NCBI RefSeq assembly: GCF_001442615.1
Contig: NZ_LMXN01000017.1
Location: forward strand, 1-64,000
DNA: 64,000 nucleotides
Source of the DNA: Algoriphagus resistens
GTDB lineage: Bacteria; Bacteroidota; Bacteroidia; Cytophagales; Cyclobacteriaceae
Reading direction: 5' to 3'
The translations under genes and the position numbers were made by a program. The notes beneath the pieces were generated by a model that saw nothing but the letters and a program-made list of their open reading frames with translations, made no database searches and was not told the origin of the DNA. Positions 24,656-34,432 of the stretch are shown piece after piece (position 1 is the stretch's first letter; every line of letters starts with the position of its first letter).

Positions 24656-26614
24656 ATGCGCAGGAAAATTATAGTTAAGCTGCTTTTTGCCGGGGCATTG
24701 CTCGTAGGAATCAGCAATTCTTTTGCTCAAGAAGTGAAGGAAAACAACCAAAGTGAATTTGGGGAATTTATCAACCGAAAAGGAACCTACACCCGATCTG
24801 CATCGGGCAAGCCTAATGTGGGTTATTGGCAAAATAAAGCCGATTATCAAATTGCAGTGAGCTTGGATGAAGAGGCGCACAAACTTACTGGTACTATTAC
24901 ATTGACCTATACAAATAATAGCCCGGAGGCGCTGGATTTCATCTGGATGCAAATGGAGCAAAACAGGTTTACCGAAGATTCCCGAGGCACGCTTACTACG
25001 CCTATTCAAGGCAATCGCTACAACGGCGATACTGACGGTGGATTTGAGGTGACTAATCTGCAGGCAAAAGTTGGTTCTAAAGGATCAGTCTCTACTAAGC
25101 ATATTGATTCAGATACAAGAATGCAGGTTTGGTTTAACGAGCCGATCCCGGCTAAAGGTGGGACAGCAACTGTCTCCATGGATTTCTCCTTTAAAGTTCC
25201 GGTTAAAGGGATGGACAGAATGGGGAGACTTGAAGTCGAAGATGGTTGGATTTATGCATTTGCTCAGTGGTATCCTAAAGTGGCGGTATTTGACGACGTG
25301 GAAGGATGGAATGTGGAACCTTACTTGGGCGCTGGAGAGTTCTATTTAGAGTATGGTGATTTCGATTATAAAGTTACCGTGCCTTATGATCATATTGTGG
25401 TCGGTTCCGGTAAGCTGTTGAATCCAAAGGAGGTCTTGAGCAAAGAACTTCAGAATCGCTACAACAAAGCAATGGAAAGTGATACTACGATCATGCTGAT
25501 CTCTGCTGAAGAACTTGGCAATACAGAATTGACCAGACCTAAGCAGGATGGAACAGTCACTTGGCACTTTGCCATCGAAAACAGCCGTGACATTGCTTTT
25601 GCTACTTCTAAGGCATTTATCTGGGATGCTGCTAAAATTGACTTACCTAGTGGAAAGAAAATTTTGGCACAGTCTGTTTATCCCAAGGAATCAAATGGGC
25701 AAGAGGCTTGGTCGAGATCAACCGAATATAGCAAAGCTTCAATCGAACATTATTCTGAAAAGTGGTTTGAGTTCCCTTATGCCACTGCGACAAACGTAGC
25801 GGCGGATATCGGAGGAATGGAATATCCAGGATTGAATTTCTGTAGCTACAATTCCAAGGGTGAAGGACTTTGGGGAGTGACAGACCATGAGTTTGGTCAT
25901 AACTGGTTCCCTATGATCGTAGGGACGAATGAGCGCCGCTACGCCTGGATGGATGAGGGATTCAATACGTTTATCAATCATTATAGCACGCTGGCTTTCA
26001 ATGAGGGCGAATACCCTTCTAACTTAAATGAAACCCGCAGGTACCTGAACTTCTTTACCAGTGAAACCAGAGAGGGAATAGATACTTACCCTGATGTGGT
26101 GAATATCAATAACCTTGGAATGCTGGCATACAATAAGCCGGCCTTCGGTTTACTGATGTTGAGAGAATACATCTTGGGGCATGAGCGATTTGACAATGCT
26201 TTCAAATCCTACATCAAAACCTGGGCATACAAGCATCCCCAGCCTACGGATTTCTTCAATCATATGGAAAACGTAGCTGGAGAGAATCTTTCCTGGTTCT
26301 GGCAAGGATGGTTTTATGGAACCGGTAATATCGACTTGGGGGTAGAAGCAGTTATTCCTTATGCAGGAAACTTTGTGATTGTATTGGCCAATAAGGGAGA
26401 TATGCCGATGCCTGTACAGTTGGAGGTGACTTTCGAGGATGGTACAAGCGAGCTTAAGATGCTTCCTGTAGAGATCTGGCAGCGGGGCGATACTTGGAAC
26501 TATTTACTGAAAACAGATAAAACGGTGAAATCAGTGGTAATCGATCCCAACAAGCTTCTCCCGGATGTGAATCTTGGAAATGATAGTTGGCCACAAAACA
26601 TCTATGAAAAGTAA
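24656..26614 (+). CDS. M1 family zinc metallopeptidase, secreted
   Basis: 652 aa with a signal peptide (KIIVKLLFAGALLVGISNSFAQ). The zinc motif HEFGHNW lies near residue 410, with the third ligand glutamate in MDEGFNTFINHY 19-20 residues later. GGMEYPGL just before it matches the GxMEN-type substrate motif in modified form. These aminopeptidases trim N-terminal residues from peptides. Length and signal suggest a periplasmic or surface enzyme that feeds peptide uptake. It diverges from the TonB receptor gene. Confidence 0.93.
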   Translation: MRRKIIVKLLFAGALLVGISNSFAQEVKENNQSEFGEFINRKGTYTRSASGKPNVGYWQNKADYQIAVSLDEEAHKLTGTITLTYTNNSPEALDFIWMQMEQNRFTEDSRGTLTTPIQGNRYNGDTDGGFEVTNLQAKVGSKGSVSTKHIDSDTRMQVWFNEPIPAKGGTATVSMDFSFKVPVKGMDRMGRLEVEDGWIYAFAQWYPKVAVFDDVEGWNVEPYLGAGEFYLEYGDFDYKVTVPYDHIVVGSGKLLNPKEVLSKELQNRYNKAMESDTTIMLISAEELGNTELTRPKQDGTVTWHFAIENSRDIAFATSKAFIWDAAKIDLPSGKKILAQSVYPKESNGQEAWSRSTEYSKASIEHYSEKWFEFPYATATNVAADIGGMEYPGLNFCSYNSKGEGLWGVTDHEFGHNWFPMIVGTNERRYAWMDEGFNTFINHYSTLAFNEGEYPSNLNETRRYLNFFTSETREGIDTYPDVVNINNLGMLAYNKPAFGLLMLREYILGHERFDNAFKSYIKTWAYKHPQPTDFFNHMENVAGENLSWFWQGWFYGTGNIDLGVEAVIPYAGNFVIVLANKGDMPMPVQLEVTFEDGTSELKMLPVEIWQRGDTWNYLLKTDKTVKSVVIDPNKLLPDVNLGNDSWPQNIYEK

Positions 26615-26620
26615 ATTGCA

Positions 26621-26649
26621 AAAGCCTGGATATATGTCCGGGCTTTTTT
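26621..26649 (+). terminator. Terminator of the M1 peptidase gene
   Basis: AAAGCCTGGA and TCCGGGCTTT form a stem (one G-T pair), followed by T residues. Confidence 0.85.
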
Positions 26650-26845
26650 AGTAAAAGGATCAAATTACTCCTGCACATTTCTGCATGTGTCAATAAGGGT
26701 AAGCACTTTCATCTCCAGGTGTAAACCCTAATCTCCATTTAGATTATTAAAGTGCCATTATAACCGAATAGAAAAAAGTAGCGAAGCAGTTACAGACTCA
26801 TCCGCTGTGGGGGAACCTTAGGGAAGACCCCGGTTCAGAATTGAC

Positions 26846-26887
26846 AAAAAAAGTGGACTTCCTCAAATAGCCGGGAAGTCCACTTTT
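26846..26887 (-). terminator. Terminator of the VOC protein gene
   Basis: AAAAGTGGACTTCC and GGAAGTCCACTTTT pair perfectly over 14 bp around an 11-nt loop. On the minus strand a T run follows. The 200 bp between this and the M1 terminator holds nothing recognisable. Confidence 0.9.
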
Positions 26888-26910
26888 GTGTAATTTGGTT
26901 CGTATATCAA

Positions 26911-27357
26911 TCAATAATCATCGTTGATTTCCAGCCACATGCCATCAGGATCCTGGATGTAGATTTGGCGGATTCCATCTACACGGGTAGTGATTTTTCC
27001 CTTTTCTCCAGGCCAGCTTTCAAAGGGGTAATTGGTGCTTTCTAATGTTTTTATAAATGCATCCATATCCTTCATGCTGAAGCATAGATGATTTACTTTT
27101 GAGATTTGGGTTGGGACATTTGGCGCTTCGATGATGTGTAGAGCCGCACCGCCACCTAGGTCATACCAAGCATGAAGTCCGTCTTTGAAAGGCTCTTCGA
27201 TCTCTTCCAGACCTACTATTTTCTGATAAAATTCCTTGCTGGAATCCAGATTGCTTACATGGACAGCGATGTGGTTTACTTTAATCTGGGCAAAAGTACT
27301 CATGGTAATTCCTAGTAATATAAAGGTGAATAGTGCTTTCATTGATTTTTGGATCAT
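26911..27357 (-). CDS. VOC superfamily (glyoxalase-like) protein with signal peptide
   Basis: 148 aa. The start at 27357 gives MIQKSMKALF; the ATG at 27342 begins the signal peptide (KALFTFILLGITMSTFAQ) directly and is equally likely. The rest is one vicinal-oxygen-chelate domain: VNHIAVHVSNLDSSKEFYQ, HAWYDLGGGAALHII, VNHLCFSM and IYIQDPDGMWLEI, which hold the usual His and Glu metal positions. The reaction is unknown. Export of a VOC protein is unusual in general but seen in Bacteroidota. Confidence 0.85.
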   Translation of the reverse strand: MIQKSMKALFTFILLGITMSTFAQIKVNHIAVHVSNLDSSKEFYQKIVGLEEIEEPFKDGLHAWYDLGGGAALHIIEAPNVPTQISKVNHLCFSMKDMDAFIKTLESTNYPFESWPGEKGKITTRVDGIRQIYIQDPDGMWLEINDDY

Positions 27358-27423
27358 AGATTAATTGGAAAGCTAATGTTAGCGTATTTGGGGATAGATT
27401 GAAAATAAAATCAGATAATAAAC

Positions 27424-27455
27424 ATGAAAGCACTCACCTAGGCGAGTGCTTTCAT
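27424..27455 (-). terminator. Terminator-like hairpin after the S41 peptidase gene
   Basis: ATGAAAGCACTC and GAGTGCTTTCAT pair perfectly over 12 bp around an 8-nt loop. There is no strong T run, so termination is likely but not certain. Confidence 0.65.
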
Positions 27456-27485
27456 CTGTAACTTAAAGAGCTCAAAGGTAGTTTT

Positions 27486-29138
27486 TTATTTCTCCTCTTC
27501 GTTGTGAAGGTCCGAAGCCAGAGCCAGTTTCTCCGCTTCATCAAAAAGCTTGATGGCTTGAAGATAGACTTCATTGATGTCATTCACTACCTTATAGAAA
27601 GCGCTGTCATCATAAAGTTGCCTTCCCAAATGGGCTTTTACTAGGATTTTGAGATACGATTTTGATTTATTGAAATCCTTTTCATTAAACTCCACCTTGT
27701 TTTTCTTACCGTACTCTACCAATTCGCTGAGCATCGCATCACTAACAGTGAAGTCATTGTAGTACTGTTCCAAACTCATATTTTCGAATTTGGATTTGTT
27801 CTCATTCACATAATCGAGTACAAATTCCCGGTTCGAATCTGAATTGAAAAGCCTATTCACATATGCTGAGGACATCGTAGTATCCAAAGGAACAAAGTAA
27901 TCAGGCATGATCCCTCCACCACCGTAGACAGTGCGTCCTTTTACCGTTTCGTATTTCAGGCTATCATTGAAGGTAATGCTATCAGCTGAGAAAAATTCCC
28001 CGTGCTCGTATCGGTCTATCCAGTCTCTTTCATAGGCTTCATAGTCTGCATCGTACGGTTTCTGGATAGATCGGCCAGAAGGGGTATAGTATCTTGCGAT
28101 AGTTAATCGTAACTCTGCTCCATCCGAAAGATCTATTGGCATCTGGACTAAGCCCTTTCCGAAAGATCTTCTACCTACGATCAATCCTCTGTCGTTATCC
28201 TGGATAGCTCCTGCCAAAATCTCAGATGCAGAGGCAGATCCTTCATTTACAAGCACAATCACAGGCCCTTCCTCAAACATTCCAGGTTTGAAAGCAAATG
28301 CTTTCTGGTTGTATTGCTCAACTTTTCCCTCTTGGGAAACGATGAGCGCTTTTTCTCCCAATAGCTCATCTGCCATATTGATAGCCGCACCCATGTATCC
28401 GCCTGGATTTCCCTGAAGGTCAATCACCAATTTCTTCATTCCTTTACTTTTCAGGTCAGCGATTGATTCTTTGAACTCATCGTAAGTAGTCGCTGCAAAT
28501 CTGGTTACTTTGATGTAGCCGATTTCATTATTGACCATATAGGAAGCGTTGATGCTGTATTGGGGGATTTTGTCTCGGGTGATTTTGTACTCGATCAGCT
28601 CATCCTGGTTTTTACGCTTCATGTCCACTACGACCACAGAACCTTTTGGACCCCGTAGTTTTTCGAAGACATCGCGGTTGGTCACACCGACTCCTGCCAT
28701 GTTTTCTCCATCTACCCGGATGATTTGATCACCGGATTGGATTCCCAGTGCTTCCGACGGTCCGCCAGTAAGAGGAGCTACCACATAGATTGTGTCCCTT
28801 ATGATCCCAAATTCTACCCCAATTCCATCAAATTCCCCATCCAGTTGGGACTGTGCCAATGAAGCATCCTTTGCAGGGATATAGCTTGAGTGAGGATCTA
28901 AGTGTTCAAGCATTTTATTGATACCAAATTCTATCAGTTCATTGGTATTGACGCTGTCCACATAATCTCTATTGACATAGGTCATTATTTCTTGCAACTT
29001 GTAAAGTGCAGCTCTCAGATCATTTTGATTTCCTTTTGGCTCAGCAAAAGTGGCCCCAATCCAAATTCCTGCGGAAATGGCAAGTGCCAATATTATAGGG
29101 AGTCTGATTTGGGATTTAGTGTTTTTCGTCTCGCTCAC
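27486..29138 (-). CDS. S41 family C-terminal processing peptidase
   Basis: 550 aa. One N-terminal hydrophobic segment (about 13-30) anchors or exports it. A PDZ domain at about 90-180 contains DGIGVEFGI and SGDQIIRVDGENMAGV. The protease domain holds the catalytic serine in NEGSASASEI near residue 303 and the lysine in SFGKGLVQ near 328. The C-terminal part of about 120 residues is helical and charged. Such peptidases cut proteins near their C-termini in the periplasm. It is a single gene divergent from the ScdA-like operon. Confidence 0.94.
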   Translation of the reverse strand: MSETKNTKSQIRLPIILALAISAGIWIGATFAEPKGNQNDLRAALYKLQEIMTYVNRDYVDSVNTNELIEFGINKMLEHLDPHSSYIPAKDASLAQSQLDGEFDGIGVEFGIIRDTIYVVAPLTGGPSEALGIQSGDQIIRVDGENMAGVGVTNRDVFEKLRGPKGSVVVVDMKRKNQDELIEYKITRDKIPQYSINASYMVNNEIGYIKVTRFAATTYDEFKESIADLKSKGMKKLVIDLQGNPGGYMGAAINMADELLGEKALIVSQEGKVEQYNQKAFAFKPGMFEEGPVIVLVNEGSASASEILAGAIQDNDRGLIVGRRSFGKGLVQMPIDLSDGAELRLTIARYYTPSGRSIQKPYDADYEAYERDWIDRYEHGEFFSADSITFNDSLKYETVKGRTVYGGGGIMPDYFVPLDTTMSSAYVNRLFNSDSNREFVLDYVNENKSKFENMSLEQYYNDFTVSDAMLSELVEYGKKNKVEFNEKDFNKSKSYLKILVKAHLGRQLYDDSAFYKVVNDINEVYLQAIKLFDEAEKLALASDLHNEEEK

Positions 29139-29295
29139 GGCTTTCTCTTTCAGTTGGTTATATTTCTTTATTGTTACGGTAAATTAGCCTATTTCACCCT
29201 GTTATTAAAGGGGCATTTGATAAAGCTAATAAATGTTTATACGAGGGGAGGGTATAATGGCTCAATTTATTCCCCTTTTTTCTGTTAAAAAAAAT

Positions 29296-29303
29296 TATTT
29301 TTG
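29296..29303 (+). promoter_or_regulatory. Possible -7 element of the ScdA-like operon
   Basis: TATTTTTG matches TAnnTTTG but ends only 4 nt before the chosen start codon. If used, the transcript would be nearly leaderless, so the assignment is weak. Confidence 0.3.
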
Positions 29304-29307
29304 CAAG

Positions 29308-30066
29308 ATGCGATCAATAGATGATTTTGAAAAGGCACTATTAGGAGATTTAGTTTCTGAAAACTACGTCTTTGCTTCTGTGCTGCATTATTTCGGAATC
29401 AGCTTTTACCAATATCCTACCGAATCGCTTGAGGTAGTTTGCAGGAAACATAAAGTGCATTCCAGTCAGCTGATTACAGAGTTGGAATCATGGGCCCAGC
29501 GGAAGGAGCCTTCTACCGAAGAGCTTTACCTAAATCCCATTGAGATTTTGGTGGCTTACCTAAAGAAGAAGCATTACTATTTTGTACGTCAGGAATTACC
29601 TTTTCTGTCTAATATTATCTCAGGTATAGTCCCAGAGCCTCAATTTGCTTCCTTGATGGCAGACCTACGGATTATGTTTCCACTCTTTGTAGAAGATTTT
29701 ATTCATCATATTCATGAAGAGGAAAGCAGGCTTTTCAAGAGAATTGAATTGCTTCAGGATATTGAAGAAAATAGATTTTCGCTGAATGATGCCATTACGA
29801 TTTTGGAAAGAGATCCAGTTCATTTATTAGCTGACCAGCATGAGATTCACGATGATGAAATGGAAGGAATCAGAAAGTTGACAGCGGATTATTCTTTGGA
29901 GCTTAACGCTCCATTGACGATGAAAGTGCTATATCATGAATTACAAAACTTCGAGCAGGAACTTAGAATTCATGCCAAAATAGAAGATGAACTACTTTTC
30001 CCAAAAGCAGTAGAACTGGAAAGGGAGGCTTTACGCCAAATCCGTAAAAAAACCAGAAAAAACTGA
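29308..30066 (+). CDS. Hemerythrin-domain, ScdA/YtfE-like protein (iron-sulfur repair type)
   Basis: 252 aa from the ATG at 29308, chosen because the upstream extension is not protein-like. An N-terminal ScdA_N-like segment (HYFGISFYQYPTESLEVVC) is followed by a helical domain with metal-type residues HHIHEEESRLFKRI near 138, ADQHEIHDDE and IHAKIEDELLFPKA, as in hemerythrin-like di-iron proteins. Family members repair iron-sulfur clusters damaged by nitric oxide or oxidants. The usual double cysteine of ScdA_N is not intact. Its stop overlaps the ruvX start by 1 nt. Confidence 0.8.
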   Translation: MRSIDDFEKALLGDLVSENYVFASVLHYFGISFYQYPTESLEVVCRKHKVHSSQLITELESWAQRKEPSTEELYLNPIEILVAYLKKKHYYFVRQELPFLSNIISGIVPEPQFASLMADLRIMFPLFVEDFIHHIHEEESRLFKRIELLQDIEENRFSLNDAITILERDPVHLLADQHEIHDDEMEGIRKLTADYSLELNAPLTMKVLYHELQNFEQELRIHAKIEDELLFPKAVELEREALRQIRKKTRKN

Positions 30067-30479
30067 TGCCCAGAATACTCGCTATTGATCTGGGAACCAA
30101 ACGGACCGGCCTGGCTGTTACCGATCCATTGAAAATGCTGGCTAATCCGCTGGAAACCATTGAGACATCCGCACTGCTTGATTATCTTAAAAGCTACTGC
30201 AGCAGAGAAGAAGTGGATACACTGGTTCTTGGATATCCGACCCGCTTGAATGGGCAGGATAACGAGATGACTCCCAAAGTAGTTACGATGAAGGACAGGC
30301 TTTCGAAGGCATTTCCTGATAAAAAAATTGAACTCATTGACGAGCGGTTCACTTCTAAGATGGCCATGCAAAGCATGATTTCCATGGGAAGTAAAAAGAA
30401 AGACAGAAAAGAAAAAGCAGGAAACCTGGACAAGGTGAGTGCGGCAATTATTCTACAATCCTATTTAGAGAGACAATGA
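30066..30479 (+). CDS. ruvX: YqgF/RuvX RNase H-like nuclease (putative Holliday junction resolvase)
   Basis: 137 aa. The RNase H-like core begins PRILAIDLGTKRTGLAVTDP, with the first acidic residue in place. LVLGYPTRLNGQ and IELIDERFTSKMA hold the others, and the C-terminal DKVSAAIILQSYLE matches the family. Characterised members act in 16S rRNA 5' end processing or as resolvases. It overlaps both neighbours (ATGA junctions), so the four genes are one tightly packed operon. Confidence 0.94.
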   Translation: MPRILAIDLGTKRTGLAVTDPLKMLANPLETIETSALLDYLKSYCSREEVDTLVLGYPTRLNGQDNEMTPKVVTMKDRLSKAFPDKKIELIDERFTSKMAMQSMISMGSKKKDRKEKAGNLDKVSAAIILQSYLERQ

Positions 30480-31030
30480 TTTACCCAATAGTTGCTTACG
30501 GTAGCCCGATTCTGAAAAAAGAAGCTGAGGAAATTACCGAAGGAACAGAGCTTGACGAGCTGATAAAAAATATGTTTGCAACCATGGACAACGCCAGCGG
30601 CGTAGGTCTGGCTGCACCCCAAATCAATAAGGGAATTAGCCTTTTTGTCATTGACAGTAGTTTGATGCTAAATGAAGAGGATGAAGAGGTGGGTATCCGA
30701 CGGGCATTCATCAACCCGATTATTTTGGATGAATATGGAGATGATTACAGCTTCGAGGAAGGTTGTCTGAGTATTCCTGAAGTCCGTGCAGAGATCACTC
30801 GTCCGGAAACATTGACTATAGAGTATTACGATGAAAACTGGAATCTGAAGGAGGAAGAATTCTCTGGAATGACTGCCCGTGTGATCCAGCATGAATATGA
30901 TCACTTGGAAGGTATTTTATTCATAGACTACCTCAAAGGCCTCAAAAAGCGACTTGTAAAATCCAAGCTGATAGACGTAAGTAAAGGCAAAATATCCACT
31001 GATTACCGAATGATTTACCCGCTTAAATGA
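30476..31030 (+). CDS. def: Peptide deformylase
   Basis: 184 aa. All three motifs are visible: GVGLAAPQI (residues near 45), EGCLSIPEV (metal cysteine, near 100) and QHEYDHLEG (two metal histidines and the catalytic Glu, near 140). The enzyme removes formyl groups from new proteins. The ATG overlaps the ruvX stop by 4 nt, and its own stop overlaps the next start. Confidence 0.97.
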   Translation: MIYPIVAYGSPILKKEAEEITEGTELDELIKNMFATMDNASGVGLAAPQINKGISLFVIDSSLMLNEEDEEVGIRRAFINPIILDEYGDDYSFEEGCLSIPEVRAEITRPETLTIEYYDENWNLKEEEFSGMTARVIQHEYDHLEGILFIDYLKGLKKRLVKSKLIDVSKGKISTDYRMIYPLK

Positions 31031-31824
31031 TTAAATCCACCCAACTCTCTATAGCGCTGGTACAAACTGATCTTCATTGGAAAGATAAGGTCGCCAATCT
31101 GGCGATGTTGGAAGAGAAGCTTTGGGGGATAGAAGAAGGAGTGGACTTGATCATCCTGCCTGAGATGTTTCCGACAGGATTTAGTATGGAGGCAGCGGAA
31201 TTGGCAGAACCTATGAATTTCACTGTCTGCAGATGGATGCGGCAGCTGGCTGCACAAAAAAATGCTACCATTGCAGGAAGTGCAATTATCCAGGTGGATG
31301 GTAAATTTTTTAACCGGTTGCTTTGGGTAGGTCCTGATGGGATGATCCAGCATTATGACAAGCGACATCTCTTCAGAATGGCGGACGAAGACAGGACATT
31401 TTCCTCAGGAGAGAGGCTGCCGGTTTTTGAATTGAAGGGCTGGAAGATATGTCCGCAAGTTTGTTATGATCTTAGATTTCCTATCTGGTCCAGAAATAGG
31501 GTGATTGATGGGCAAATGGCCTATGACCTGATTTTTTATGTGGCTTCTTGGCCTGCTGCGAGAATTTCAGCCTGGGATGCACTTTTGCCGGCACGTGCCA
31601 TTGAAAATCTGTCGTATTCCTTGGGGGTGAACCGTGTGGCAGAGGACGGAAATGGAATAAAGTACAATGGGCATTCTGCAGTTTATGATTATAAAGGGAA
31701 TCAGCTTGAATTTATGGGAGAAGATGAGCAAATCATTATAGTGCGATTGGATGCGGGGGAGTTGGATTCTTATAGGGAGAAGTTTCCGGCTTGGATGGAT
31801 TCTGATGATTTTTTGATCAAGTAA
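31027..31824 (+). CDS. Carbon-nitrogen hydrolase, omega-amidase (YafV) type
   Basis: 265 aa of the nitrilase superfamily. The catalytic triad is visible as Glu in ILPEMFPTGF near residue 43, Lys in HYDKRHLF near 110 and Cys in QVCYDLRFP near 144. The CYDLRFP form and the overall length match omega-amidases that hydrolyse alpha-ketoglutaramate. It is the last gene of the overlapping operon. Confidence 0.9.
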   Translation: MIKSTQLSIALVQTDLHWKDKVANLAMLEEKLWGIEEGVDLIILPEMFPTGFSMEAAELAEPMNFTVCRWMRQLAAQKNATIAGSAIIQVDGKFFNRLLWVGPDGMIQHYDKRHLFRMADEDRTFSSGERLPVFELKGWKICPQVCYDLRFPIWSRNRVIDGQMAYDLIFYVASWPAARISAWDALLPARAIENLSYSLGVNRVAEDGNGIKYNGHSAVYDYKGNQLEFMGEDEQIIIVRLDAGELDSYREKFPAWMDSDDFLIK

Positions 31825-31862
31825 TCCTTTTTTCAGACACTCAGTACTTTATGCGGGTGGAA

Positions 31863-31892
31863 TTTGAAACAAGGATATTTTCCGTATTTTAG
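31863..31892 (+). promoter_or_regulatory. Predicted promoter of the isocitrate dehydrogenase gene
   Basis: TTTG at 31863-31866 and TATTTTAG at 31885-31892 (one mismatch to TAnnTTTG) are 18 nt apart. The leader to the start codon would be about 120 nt. Confidence 0.5.
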
Positions 31893-32016
31893 CCGCGATA
31901 TTTTAAGACCCTGTTTCTCTATTTCCATTCCATATTAAAAGAAAAAATGGATTAAGACCGAAGAACGATCGATTGATGATTCAGGGTTTAACTAGCCTTT
32001 TTGAATTCTTAAAACC

Positions 32017-34248
32017 ATGAGTAACCAAACTCCAAAAATTCTCTACACGCTGACCGATGAAGCTCCGGCCTTGGCAACGTATTCCCTATTACCAATTGTA
32101 GAAGCATTCACTAAATCTGCCGGTGTATCAGTAGAGACCCGTGATATTTCACTTTCTGCCAGAATTATCGCCAACTTCTCAGAATTCCTAACTTCTGAGC
32201 AGCAGTTGCCGGATACATTGGCTGAGTTGGGTAATATCGCCAAAACTCCTGAAGCCAATATCGTAAAGCTTCCGAATATTTCCGCATCAATTCCGCAGTT
32301 GAAGGCTGCGATTAAGGAACTTCAGTCGCAGGGATATGCGCTTCCTGATTATCCGGAAGAACCAAAAACCGAAGGAGAAAAGAACATTAAGAGTAAATAT
32401 GATAAAATCAAAGGCTCGGCAGTGAACCCAGTTCTCCGTGAGGGAAACTCAGACCGAAGAGCTCCACAAGCGGTGAAAGCTTACGCAAGAAAACACCCTC
32501 ACTCCATGGGAAAATGGTCTGCGGACTCCAAGTCTCATGTGGATAGTATGACTGAAGGCGATTTTTATGGAAGTGAAAAATCTCATACAATGACAGAGGA
32601 GGCTGTTATTTCAATTGAATTGCAGGGTGTAGATGGCAGAAAAGAGATTCTTAAATCCGGTTTGAAGATTCTAGCTGGTGAAGTGATAGATGCTTCCACA
32701 ATGAGTATTTCTGCTTTGACGGCATTTCTAAGAAATGCAAAAGCAGAGGCAAAGGAACAAGGAGTTCTTTTTTCCCTTCACATGAAAGCTACGATGATGA
32801 AGGTTTCTGACCCCATTATCTTCGGCCATGCAGTGAAAGTTTTTTTTGAGCCGGTTTTTGCTAAGCATATCGCCTCTTTCAATGAGGTGGGAATTGATGT
32901 GAATAATGGATTCGGGGACTTGATCTCCAATCTTGATAAACTTTCTATCCCAAAGAGAACTGAAGTTGAGGCAGATATTGCAGCTTGTCTTGCGGATAGC
33001 CCAGACTTAGCCATGGTGAACTCTGACAAAGGAATCACCAATTTACATGTGCCAAGTGATGTGATTATCGATGCCTCTATGCCTGCGATGATCAGGACTT
33101 CCGGCCAGATGTGGAACAAGGAAGGCAAACTTCAGGATACCAAAGCGATCATTCCTGATAGATCCTATGCCGGTGTTTATCAGGCTACGATTGATTTTTG
33201 CCGGACTCATGGGGCCTTTGATCCATCGACTATGGGTTCTGTTCCTAATGTGGGTCTGATGGCCCAGAAAGCCGAAGAATACGGTTCCCATGATAAAACT
33301 TTCGAAATTCCTTATGCAGGTACTGTAAAAGTTATTGACCAAAACGGACATGAGATATTTTCGCATGAGGTAGAAGCCGGAGATATCTGGAGAATGTGCC
33401 AGACGAAGGATGCACCAATACAGGATTGGGTGAAACTTGCTGTTACTAGAGCAAGGCTTTCAGATACACCGGCCATTTTCTGGTTGGATCCGAATAGAGC
33501 ACATGATGCTGAATTGATTAAAAAAGTCAATAAATACCTACTGGATCACGATCAGACTGGACTGGAGATTTCTATTCTTTCACCTGTTGAGGCGACAAAC
33601 CTTTCTTTGGCGCGCATCAGGGAAGGTATGGACACGATCTCTGTCACAGGAAATGTATTGAGAGATTACCTGACTGATTTGTTCCCGATTTTGGAATTGG
33701 GTACTTCGGCGAAAATGCTTTCCATCGTTCCATTGATGAATGGTGGTGGGTTGTTTGAAACCGGAGCAGGTGGATCTGCACCTAAGCACGTGGAGCAGTT
33801 TGTTTCTGAAGGGCACTTACGTTGGGATTCCTTAGGTGAATTCCTTGCGTTGGCGGTTTCACTTGAGCATTTGGGACAGACTTTCCATAATGAAAAAGCC
33901 TTGCTTCTTGCTGAAACGCTTGATCAGGCGACCGGCAAATGGTTGGAAAACGATAAATCTCCTGCACGAGTAGTAGGCAAACTGGATAACAGAGGAAGCC
34001 ATTTCTACATTGCGCTTTACTGGGCAGAAGCACTTGCCGGTCAAACTAAAGATGCGGAGTTGAAAGCCAAATTTACGCCGATTGCGAAAGCCTTGGGGGA
34101 AAAAGAAAATGTAATTGTAGAAGAATTGAACGGTTCTCAAGGTGCTCCGGTGAATATAGGCGGATACTTCAGGCCTGATGCTGCACTGGCTTCTCAAGCG
34201 ATGAGGCCAAGTGCTACCTTAAATGAAGTTTTAACAACCTTAGTTTAA
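32017..34248 (+). CDS. icd: NADP-dependent isocitrate dehydrogenase, monomeric type
   Basis: 743 aa, the length of monomeric IDH rather than the 410-aa dimeric form. It oxidises isocitrate to 2-oxoglutarate in the TCA cycle. The N-terminal ILYTLTDEAPALATYS, the GNSDRRAPQAVK block near residue 140, HMKATMMKVSDPIIFGH near 255, and the C-terminal LDNRGSHFYIALYWAEALA are characteristic. It stands alone with its own promoter and terminator. Confidence 0.96.
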   Translation: MSNQTPKILYTLTDEAPALATYSLLPIVEAFTKSAGVSVETRDISLSARIIANFSEFLTSEQQLPDTLAELGNIAKTPEANIVKLPNISASIPQLKAAIKELQSQGYALPDYPEEPKTEGEKNIKSKYDKIKGSAVNPVLREGNSDRRAPQAVKAYARKHPHSMGKWSADSKSHVDSMTEGDFYGSEKSHTMTEEAVISIELQGVDGRKEILKSGLKILAGEVIDASTMSISALTAFLRNAKAEAKEQGVLFSLHMKATMMKVSDPIIFGHAVKVFFEPVFAKHIASFNEVGIDVNNGFGDLISNLDKLSIPKRTEVEADIAACLADSPDLAMVNSDKGITNLHVPSDVIIDASMPAMIRTSGQMWNKEGKLQDTKAIIPDRSYAGVYQATIDFCRTHGAFDPSTMGSVPNVGLMAQKAEEYGSHDKTFEIPYAGTVKVIDQNGHEIFSHEVEAGDIWRMCQTKDAPIQDWVKLAVTRARLSDTPAIFWLDPNRAHDAELIKKVNKYLLDHDQTGLEISILSPVEATNLSLARIREGMDTISVTGNVLRDYLTDLFPILELGTSAKMLSIVPLMNGGGLFETGAGGSAPKHVEQFVSEGHLRWDSLGEFLALAVSLEHLGQTFHNEKALLLAETLDQATGKWLENDKSPARVVGKLDNRGSHFYIALYWAEALAGQTKDAELKAKFTPIAKALGEKENVIVEELNGSQGAPVNIGGYFRPDAALASQAMRPSATLNEVLTTLV

Positions 34249-34267
34249 GAAGAACTGAAAAATATGG

Positions 34268-34298
34268 AAAGCCATTCGGGAAATCGGGTGGCTTTTTT
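34268..34298 (+). terminator. Terminator of icd
   Basis: AAAGCCA and TGGCTTT (with an inner mismatched part around GGAAAT) form a stem followed by T residues. Confidence 0.75.
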
Positions 34299-34432
34299 GT
34301 TGGATTCTTTTAACCACGGAGGTTCTCGTAGAGAACGCCGGAGCGAGATTTTGTTTCAAAAATCAGAACTAAGCAAATCTGCTAATTTTCACCTGTTAAA
34401 TTGGTTTGAATTGGAATAAATCCGAAATCCAA

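Noticed and set aside
34312..34345. Short hairpin GTTCTC-GTA-GAGAAC after icd
   Set aside because: Looks like a common short inverted repeat behind the terminator; no support for a function.
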